In this document: positions 1 to 5,873 of the stretch, piece by piece
Layout of the letters: every line of letters begins with the position of its first letter
Numbering within the stretch: the stretch's first letter is position 1
From: Thermoflexales bacterium
GTDB taxonomy: Bacteria; Chloroflexota; Anaerolineae; B4-G1; SLSP01
Length of the DNA stretch: 20,438 nucleotides
Direction: 5' to 3'
NCBI GenBank assembly: GCA_015486785.1
Contig: WFQZ01000252.1
Location: 1-20,438 of the forward strand
The notes under the pieces: generated by a model
The model's database searches: none
The model's input: the letters and a program-made list of their open reading frames with translations, nothing else
Told to the model about the DNA's origin: nothing
Translations under genes and position numbers: made by a program

Positions 1-2577
1 GGCTTTGATGTGCGCGACGTGCATCACAGTCACTATGGGCGCATTTGCCCCATCGAAACCCCAGAAGGACCGAACATTGGCTTGATCGGGCGGCTGGCGG
101 TCTACGCGCGGGTCAATGACCTGGGCTTCGTGGAGACGCCTTACCGCAAGGTGCTGCGCGTGGTGCAAAACACGGTCAAAGAGCTGGAGGGGGAGACGTT
201 GCGGGCTGATGTGCGCGATCCGGAATCCGGTGAGATCGTGGCGCAGGCCGGCACGGAGATCACGCACGAGTTGGCGGAGCGGCTCGCCGCGCTGCCTCTG
301 GATGAGCCGGTGAAGATCGTCCCGCACGTGACCGACGAGGTGGTGTACCTTTCGGCGGATCGTGAGGAGCCGTATGTGATCGCGCAGGCTAACGCGGAAC
401 TGGATCAGCAGGGGCGTTTCCTATCGGATCGCGTGGCGGTGCGCAAAGGGACGGAGTTCGTCTTTGCCCCGCCGGAGCGGATTGACTTTATTGACGTGGC
501 CCCGATTCAAATTGTGGGCGTTTCGGCGGCCTTGATCCCGTTCCTGGAGCACGATGACGCCAACCGCGCGTTGATGGGGTCGAACATGCAACGGCAGGCT
601 GTGCCGTTGTTGCGGCCTCAAGCTCCCTACGTCGGCACCGGCATTGAGGAAGCCGCCGCGTCCAACTCCGGCCTGGTGGTGATGGCGCAAGCGGATGGCG
701 TGGTGACCAATGTCGTGGGCAATCGCATCGTGGTGCGTCAAGACGACGGCGAGCAGGTGATCTACGATCTGTTGAAGTACAGCCGTTCGAACCAAAGCAC
801 GTGCGTGGATCAACGCCCCATCGTGGTGAAGGGGCAGCGCGTGAAGAAAGGGGACGTGCTGGCGGACAGTTCCTCTACCGAGGGCGGAAAGTTGGCCTTG
901 GGGCAGAACGTGCTGGTGGCGTTTATGTCCTGGGAAGGCGGAAACTACGAGGACGCGATTTTGCTCAGTGAGCAATTGGTGCGTGATGATCGCTTCACCT
1001 CGGTGTATCTGGAGAAACACGAGCTGGCGGCCCGCGATACCAAGCTCGGCCCTGAGGAAGTGACCCGCGAGATCCCGAACGTCTCCGATGACGCGCTGCG
1101 CAATCTGGATGATGAGGGGATCGTCTACGTGGGCGCGGAGGTTGGGCCGCTGGATATTCTGGTCGGCAAGATCACGCCCAAAGGGGAGAAGGAATTGACG
1201 CCGGAAGAGAAGCTCTTGCGGGCGATCTTCGGCGAGAAGCTGCGTGATGTGAAAGACACGAGCTTGCGCATGCCGCATGGTGCGCACGGGAAAGTGGTGG
1301 GGGTAAAGGTCTTTGATCGAGAGGAATTCCGCGATCTCCCCGCCGGCGTAGAGAAAGTCGTGCGCGTGAATGTGGCGCAGTTGCGCAAGATTATGCAGGG
1401 TGACAAGATGTCCGGTCGCCACGGGAACAAGGGCGTTATTTCCAAGATCGTGCCGATAGAGGATATGCCTTTCTTGGAAGACGGCACGCCGGTGGATATC
1501 ATCCTCAATCCCCTGGGCGTTCCGGGGCGGATGAACATCGGGCAGGTGTTGGAGACGCACTTGGGTTGGGCCGCGGATCGGTTGGGATTCCGCACGGTGA
1601 CGCCGGTTTTCGATGGGGCGGACGAGAGCGAGATCGCAGCAGAATTAGCGCGAGCGTGGCTCATTGACCGTGCCTGGGACGAGGTTACGGAGCGGGCTTG
1701 GGCTTGGCTGAAGGCGCAGGACTATCCTTTGGAGACGCTCCGCGATGATGACGAAGCGCGGTTGTTGTACGTGGCGGCCTGGCTCGCCCCGAAAGGCTAC
1801 GATGTCGAACGGCTGCGCAGCGATTACGTCTACATACGCCGCTCGGTGCTGCGGGAATGGCTCCAAGAACAAGGATACGAGCCGGATAGTCTGTTGTCCT
1901 TTGAGGATGACACGCGGCGAGCTGCGGAGCGAGAAGCAGTAGACCGCAATGCTCAAGCCGTGTGCGTGCGCTTGTGGATGCAGTCGTTGGGGCAAGATGT
2001 TTCGCAGCTATCGGATGAAGAGGCGATCCTGGAGGCCACTCGTTACAGTGCCGAGCATAATGAGCCATTGCCCACGCTGGGGAAAATGCGGCTCTATGAT
2101 GGCAAGACGGGCCGACCGTTCGATCAGCCGGTGACGGTGGGGATCATCTACATCCTCAAGCTGGCGCACCTGGTTGAGGATAAGGTGCATACTCGTTCCA
2201 CGGGGCCGTACTCGTTGGTGACGCAGCAGCCTTTGGGCGGGAAAGCTCAATTCGGTGGCCAGCGTTTCGGTGAGATGGAAGTGTGGGCCTTGGAAGCGTA
2301 TGGCGCAGCTTACACGCTCCAGGAGATGCTGACGATCAAGTCGGACGATGTGCAAGGGCGTGTGAAGGCTTACGAGTCTATCGTCAAGGGCGAGCCTATT
2401 GAGGAGCCGGGGATCACAGCCTCCTTCAAGGTGCTGGTGAAGGAACTGCAAAGTCTAGCTCTCTCGGTGGAAGCGGTGACCGATTCCGGGGAAGTGTTGA
2501 CCTTTGGCCGTGAGGATCGGCGTATGAACTTGCCGAAGTTGGGCATGGGATTGTTGGGGCTGGTCCCGGAGGAGTAA
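1..2577 (+). CDS. rpoB: RNA polymerase beta subunit, C-terminal part (5' end outside window)
   Basis: This is the beta subunit of core RNA polymerase, which forms part of the active site. The reading frame is open from base 1, and the first residues (GFDVRDVH..HYGRICPIETPEGPNIG) match the region just after rifampicin cluster I, so roughly the first half of the protein lies upstream. Visible landmarks are the YEDAILLSE segment near base 950, the active-site segment GDKMSGRHGNKGVISK near 1400, TPVFDGA near 1600, and the clamp-side segment GPYSLVTQQPLGGKAQFGGQRFGEMEVWALEAYGA near 2200-2310. Between ESEI (ends 1635) and GKMRLYDG (starts 2080) there are 148 residues where E. coli has about 12. The extra part carries four W-L...G-Y...L repeats. 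The gene ends in MNLPKLGMGLLGLVPEE and is followed by a terminator rather than rpoC. The family call is certain; the function of the insert is unknown. Confidence 0.98.
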   Translation, partial: GFDVRDVHHSHYGRICPIETPEGPNIGLIGRLAVYARVNDLGFVETPYRKVLRVVQNTVKELEGETLRADVRDPESGEIVAQAGTEITHELAERLAALPLDEPVKIVPHVTDEVVYLSADREEPYVIAQANAELDQQGRFLSDRVAVRKGTEFVFAPPERIDFIDVAPIQIVGVSAALIPFLEHDDANRALMGSNMQRQAVPLLRPQAPYVGTGIEEAAASNSGLVVMAQADGVVTNVVGNRIVVRQDDGEQVIYDLLKYSRSNQSTCVDQRPIVVKGQRVKKGDVLADSSSTEGGKLALGQNVLVAFMSWEGGNYEDAILLSEQLVRDDRFTSVYLEKHELAARDTKLGPEEVTREIPNVSDDALRNLDDEGIVYVGAEVGPLDILVGKITPKGEKELTPEEKLLRAIFGEKLRDVKDTSLRMPHGAHGKVVGVKVFDREEFRDLPAGVEKVVRVNVAQLRKIMQGDKMSGRHGNKGVISKIVPIEDMPFLEDGTPVDIILNPLGVPGRMNIGQVLETHLGWAADRLGFRTVTPVFDGADESEIAAELARAWLIDRAWDEVTERAWAWLKAQDYPLETLRDDDEARLLYVAAWLAPKGYDVERLRSDYVYIRRSVLREWLQEQGYEPDSLLSFEDDTRRAAEREAVDRNAQAVCVRLWMQSLGQDVSQLSDEEAILEATRYSAEHNEPLPTLGKMRLYDGKTGRPFDQPVTVGIIYILKLAHLVEDKVHTRSTGPYSLVTQQPLGGKAQFGGQRFGEMEVWALEAYGAAYTLQEMLTIKSDDVQGRVKAYESIVKGEPIEEPGITASFKVLVKELQSLALSVEAVTDSGEVLTFGREDRRMNLPKLGMGLLGLVPEE

Positions 2578-2600
2578 TTTTTGCGGGGCGGTGGGAAACT

Positions 2601-2640
2601 CGTTGCCCTTCAACTGAAGTTGAGGGGCAACGTTGTGTTT
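2601..2640 (+). terminator. Rho-independent terminator after rpoB
   Basis: The inverted repeat pairs 2601-2615 with 2618-2632 (CGTTGCCCTTCAACT against AGTTGAGGGGCAACG), with one G-T wobble and a tight loop. It is followed by TTGTGTTTTGTG, a broken T-rich tail. It starts 23 bases after the rpoB stop and lies upstream of the rpsL promoter, so it probably ends the rpoB transcript and insulates the str cluster. Confidence 0.75.
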
Positions 2641-2661
2641 TGTGAAAGTACATCCAAAAGA

Positions 2662-2696
2662 TTGACGTTTGGACGCTTTATGGTAGAATCTCGATT
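2662..2696 (+). promoter_or_regulatory. Sigma-70 type promoter with extended -10, for rpsL-rpsG-fusA-tuf
   Basis: The -35 box TTGACG is at 2662-2667 and the -10 box TAGAAT at 2684-2689, with a 16-base spacer. The spacer ends in TGG, giving an extended -10 (TGn). Transcription should start near 2694-2698. The core TTATGGTANAAT recurs upstream of map at 17982-17993. It lies directly after the rpoB terminator, as expected for an independent str operon promoter. Confidence 0.75.
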
Positions 2697-2800
2697 CGCA
2701 GGGAGGGGATGAAACCCCCGTGAGATGTTAATAACAGGTCACAAGGGAGGCCATCGCATTAAGGATGGCCTTCTTCAATGGAAAAAAGTAGGAGGAGACA
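2697..2800 (+). promoter_or_regulatory. Structured 5' leader of the rpsL operon
   Basis: The leader is about 105 nt. It holds a small hairpin, GGGG (2705-2708) with CCCC (2715-2718) around a six-base loop, and a stronger hairpin pairing GGGAGGCCATC (2745-2755) with GATGGCCTTCT (2764-2774) around GCATTAAG. The second hairpin sits 26 bases before the rpsL start and is followed by TTCTTC, so it could act as an attenuator or as a binding site for a ribosomal protein (in E. coli, S7 regulates its str operon). A possible four-codon ORF lies at 2709-2723. I do not recognise a described leader family, and regulation is inferred only from structure. Confidence 0.5.
2709..2723 (+). other. Possible leader mini-ORF (Met-Lys-Pro-Pro-stop)
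   Basis: ATG AAA CCC CCG TGA lies just after a GGGAGGGG purine run. The spacing from the purine run to the ATG is only about two bases, which is too short for a good ribosome site, and the ATG sits in the loop of the GGGG/CCCC hairpin. Consecutive proline codons next to a stop are known to slow ribosomes, so a regulatory role is conceivable, but chance occurrence is at least as likely. Confidence 0.2.
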
Positions 2801-3220
2801 GTGCCCACAATTAATCAGTTGGTACGAAAGGGACGTAAATCAAAGCAACGACAATCCAAGTCCCCGGCGATGCTCTATAACCTGAACACAATTAAGGGCG
2901 GGAAGCGTGAGCGCGTCAAGGGCGGCAATCCGCAGAAGCGGGGCGTATGCACTATCGTGCGGACGATGACGCCGAAGAAGCCGAATTCCGCATTGCGGAA
3001 GGTGGCGCGTGTGCGTTTATCGAATCGTATTGAGGTGACAGCTTATATCCCCGGCGAGCAGCACAACTTGCAGGAACACTCGGTTGTGTTGGTGCGCGGC
3101 GGGCGTGTGAAGGACTTACCCGGTGTTCGGTATCACATTGTGCGTGGGGCATTGGATACAGCCGGTGTGGATGGTCGTAAACAGCAGCGTTCCAAGTACG
3201 GGACCAAGCGTGGTAAGTAA
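2801..3220 (+). CDS. rpsL: 30S ribosomal protein S12
   Basis: S12 lines the decoding centre of the 30S subunit. The 139-residue product starts at a GTG preceded by GGAGGAG (2791-2797). It opens with PTINQLVRKGR and contains the hallmarks PKKPNSALRK (residues 58-67), HNLQEHSVVLVRGGRVKDLPGVRYH (88-112) and the tail RSKYGTKRGK. The lysines equivalent to E. coli K42/K43 and K88 are present at 59/60 and 104, so there is no classic streptomycin-resistance change. The Asp that is methylthiolated in some bacteria corresponds to D105. The N-terminal region carries the extra 12-15 residues (about 25-42) seen in Gram-positive S12 and absent from the 124-residue E. coli form. It is first in the str operon, 19 bases before rpsG. 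Confidence 0.98.
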   Translation: MPTINQLVRKGRKSKQRQSKSPAMLYNLNTIKGGKRERVKGGNPQKRGVCTIVRTMTPKKPNSALRKVARVRLSNRIEVTAYIPGEQHNLQEHSVVLVRGGRVKDLPGVRYHIVRGALDTAGVDGRKQQRSKYGTKRGK

Positions 3221-3239
3221 AAACTATACGGAGTGAAGT

Positions 3240-3710
3240 ATGCCGAGAAGGTATCGTCCAGCTAAACGAGAAGTTCCACCTGATATTCGCTACAATAGCA
3301 TTTGGGTTCAAAAGTTCATTAACCGTATGATGCGCGGGGGAAAGAAGAACGTGTCGCAGCGGGTAATGTATTCTGCGATGGATGTGATTGCCGCGCGGAC
3401 TAACAAGCCTCCTTTGGAGATTTTCGAGACGGCGATGCGTAACGTAATGCCGCCGGTTGAGGTGAAGCCGCGCCGTGTGGGCGGGGCTACGTATCAGATC
3501 CCGGTTGAAGTGCCTCACCATCGTCAAGTCTCTCTGGCCATCCGTTGGATTTTGGAAGCGGCCAAGAAGCGGGGCGGTAAGGGAATGGCGGAGAAATTGG
3601 CCGGTGAGTTGATGGATGCGGCGAAGAACACCGGCTCGGCGGTCAAGAGGCGTGAAGACACGTTGAAGATGGCCGAAGCCAACCGCGCATTTGCGCATTT
3701 GCGTTGGTAG
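3240..3710 (+). CDS. rpsG: 30S ribosomal protein S7
   Basis: S7 nucleates assembly of the 3' major domain of 16S rRNA and contacts the E-site tRNA. The 156-residue protein has the normal bacterial length. It starts MPRRYRPAKREVPPDIRYNS and carries the conserved segments VQKFINRMMRGGKK, VMPPVEVKPRRVGGATYQIPVEV and RREDTLKMAEANRAFAHLRW. The ATG at 3240 follows a GGAG-type ribosome site at 3230-3233. It lies between rpsL and fusA as in most str operons. In E. coli S7 is the translational repressor of this operon; no matching target could be identified by eye in the 3221-3239 gap. Confidence 0.98.
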   Translation: MPRRYRPAKREVPPDIRYNSIWVQKFINRMMRGGKKNVSQRVMYSAMDVIAARTNKPPLEIFETAMRNVMPPVEVKPRRVGGATYQIPVEVPHHRQVSLAIRWILEAAKKRGGKGMAEKLAGELMDAAKNTGSAVKRREDTLKMAEANRAFAHLRW

Positions 3711-3751
3711 TAATCTTACGGGCTGTCGCCGATTATTCGTGAGGTTGGGCG

Positions 3752-5827
3752 ATGGCTGGCTATGCACGTTCACTTGAGAATATACGCAACATTGGAATCA
3801 TCGCTCATATAGACGCGGGAAAGACAACCACCACGGAGCGGATTCTCTACTACACCGGGCGGACGCATCGCTTGGGGAATGTGGATGAGGGGACAACCGT
3901 TACCGACTGGATGGAGCAGGAACGCGAGCGAGGGATTACGATCACTTCGGCGGCGGTGACTTGCTTCTGGCAGGGATGTCAAATCAACATCGTGGATACG
4001 CCGGGGCACATTGATTTTACCGCCGAGGTGCAACGGAGCTTGCGCGTGCTCGATGGTGGGGTGGTGGTCTTCGATGGTACGGCGGGCGTGGAGCCGCAGT
4101 CGGAAACTGTGTGGCGACAAGCTCAGGCCTTCGGGGTGCCGCTGATTGCCTTCATCAACAAGATGGACAAGTTGGGGGCGGATTTCGCTCACGCTGTGTG
4201 GACGATCCGAGATCGTCTCAAGGCGAACCCGGTGCCGATTCAAATCCCCATCGGGGCAGAATCGGATTTCCGAGGCGTGATTGATCTGTTGCGCTGGCGA
4301 GCCTGGGTATGGGAAGACGAGAGCGGTAAGTCGCCGCTGGAGCTTCCGATCCCCGCCGAACTGGAGCTTGAGGCTATGGTGGCGCGGGAATCGCTGATTG
4401 AGGCTGTGGTCGAGACGGATGACGACTTGATGGAGCTTTACTTGAGCGATGCGGAGATCCCTTACGAATCCCTGGTTGCGGGATTGCGCCGGGCGACCAT
4501 CGCCGGGCAGATTCAGCCGGTGCTGTGCGGTTCGTCACTGCGGAACAAGGGTGTGCAGCCGTTGCTTGATGCGGTGGTGGAGTTCTTGCCCTCTCCGGCA
4601 GACCGTCCGCCGGTGCGCGGGGAGAATCCCAAAAAACAGCGCACCGAGGAACGCCCCGCCGACCCGAACGCGCCGTTGGCGGCGCTGGTCTTTAAGATTG
4701 CCACCGATCCGTATGCCGGACGATTGGCCTATTTCCGAGTCTATTCCGGCCAAATGGTGCGCGGGAACGTTTATATGAACGCCACCAAGGGAAAGCGAGA
4801 GCGGATCTCAAAGTTGCTGCGTATGTTCGCCGATCACCGAGAGGAAGTCGAGGTGCTTTCGGCGGGCGACATCGGAGCAACTGTTTCGCTGAAGCAAACC
4901 TTTACCGGGGATACCCTGGCGGCGTTGCACGCTCCGATTGTGTTAGAATCTATACGCTTCCCGGAGCCGGTGATCTCGGTGGCGGTTGAGCCAAAGACGG
5001 TGGCGGATCAAGACCGCCTCAGTGAGGCTCTGCGCCGTCTGGCCGAGGAAGACCCTACTTTCCGGGTGCGGGTGGATGAGAACACCGGACAGACCATCCT
5101 TTCGGGGATGGGGGAGTTGCACCTGGAGATTTTGGTCGAACGGATGTTCCGTGAGTTCGGGGTGCAAGCAAATGTGGGGCGTCCCAGGGTGGCCTATAAG
5201 GAGACCGTGTTGGGGACGGCTCGCGCCGAGGTGATTTTTGATCGCGTGTTAGGCGGTAAGCCGCAGTATGCACGGGTCTTGCTGGAAGTTGCTCCGGCAC
5301 CGGAGGGAAATACCTTCCAATTTGTGAATCGGCTTTCCGGGGCGGATTTTCCACGGCACTTCGTGGAGGCAATCCAGGGCGGCGTGACCGAGGCAATGGA
5401 GAGCGGCCCGCTGATGGGCTATCCAATGGTGGGCGTATGGGTGCGGCTGCTGGATGCAGAAATTGACCCAGAACTTTCGACCGAGGTCGCTTTCCGGGTG
5501 GCGGCGGTACAGGCTTTCCGGCAAGCGATCAAGGAGGCTTCTCCGGCGTTGCTGGAGCCGGTGATGGACGTGGAAGTCGTGTTGCCGGAAGGTTTCGTGG
5601 GAGAAGTGATCGGCGATTTGAACGGGCGCGGGGCCGACATTCAGATGATGGAAGCTCGCCCCGGAGGGGCACAGGCTATTCGGGCTTTTGTGCCGCTGAA
5701 GAAAATGTTTGGGTATGCTACGGACTTGCGAAGTATGACGCAGGGACGGGGTACATTTACGATGGAATTCCACCACTATGCACCGGTGGATTCCCGACAG
5801 ATGGATGCCATCCTGTATGGCGCGTAA
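3752..5827 (+). CDS. fusA: Elongation factor G, with divergent domain IV loops
   Basis: EF-G is the GTPase that drives translocation, and recycling with RRF. The 691-residue product has a canonical GTPase domain: G1 AHIDAGKT (18-25), switch I RERGITI (58-64), G3 DTPGH (82-86), G4 NKMD (136-139) and G5 GSS (260-262). Domain II (about 308-400) and domain III with GMGELHLEI (452-460) are also normal. Domain IV is not. The usual RQSGGRGQYGH reads RVLGGKPQYAR (498-508), and the tip loop YHDVDSSE reads IDPELSTE (571-578), so the histidine equivalent to E. coli H583 is Asp572. The second tip loop NRRRGRI reads NGRGADI (624-630). Domain V, with MFGYATDLRSMTQGRGTFTMEF (652-673), is normal. The start has GAGG at 3741-3744. 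Position in the str operon argues for the housekeeping EF-G; a specialised paralogue is the alternative. Confidence 0.95.
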   Translation: MAGYARSLENIRNIGIIAHIDAGKTTTTERILYYTGRTHRLGNVDEGTTVTDWMEQERERGITITSAAVTCFWQGCQINIVDTPGHIDFTAEVQRSLRVLDGGVVVFDGTAGVEPQSETVWRQAQAFGVPLIAFINKMDKLGADFAHAVWTIRDRLKANPVPIQIPIGAESDFRGVIDLLRWRAWVWEDESGKSPLELPIPAELELEAMVARESLIEAVVETDDDLMELYLSDAEIPYESLVAGLRRATIAGQIQPVLCGSSLRNKGVQPLLDAVVEFLPSPADRPPVRGENPKKQRTEERPADPNAPLAALVFKIATDPYAGRLAYFRVYSGQMVRGNVYMNATKGKRERISKLLRMFADHREEVEVLSAGDIGATVSLKQTFTGDTLAALHAPIVLESIRFPEPVISVAVEPKTVADQDRLSEALRRLAEEDPTFRVRVDENTGQTILSGMGELHLEILVERMFREFGVQANVGRPRVAYKETVLGTARAEVIFDRVLGGKPQYARVLLEVAPAPEGNTFQFVNRLSGADFPRHFVEAIQGGVTEAMESGPLMGYPMVGVWVRLLDAEIDPELSTEVAFRVAAVQAFRQAIKEASPALLEPVMDVEVVLPEGFVGEVIGDLNGRGADIQMMEARPGGAQAIRAFVPLKKMFGYATDLRSMTQGRGTFTMEFHHYAPVDSRQMDAILYGA

Positions 5828-5873
5828 ACTCTAATTCAAGAATTTATTAGTAATAAAAAAGGAGAGACTGAGA

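Noticed and set aside
421..1560. A 379-codon open frame on the minus strand inside rpoB
   Set aside because: It lies wholly opposite the conserved rpoB frame, is His/Arg/Leu-rich as expected of an antisense shadow in GC-rich DNA, and has no recognisable domain.
1636..2079. RpoB insertion as an intein
   Set aside because: There is no Cys/Ser/Thr at the left junction, no His-Asn at the right, and no splicing or homing-endonuclease blocks; the segment is too short for a typical intein and looks helical.
2833..2930. Extra N-terminal residues of S12 as an unusual insertion
   Set aside because: Gram-positive and many other bacterial S12 proteins have a comparable 12-15 residue segment here.
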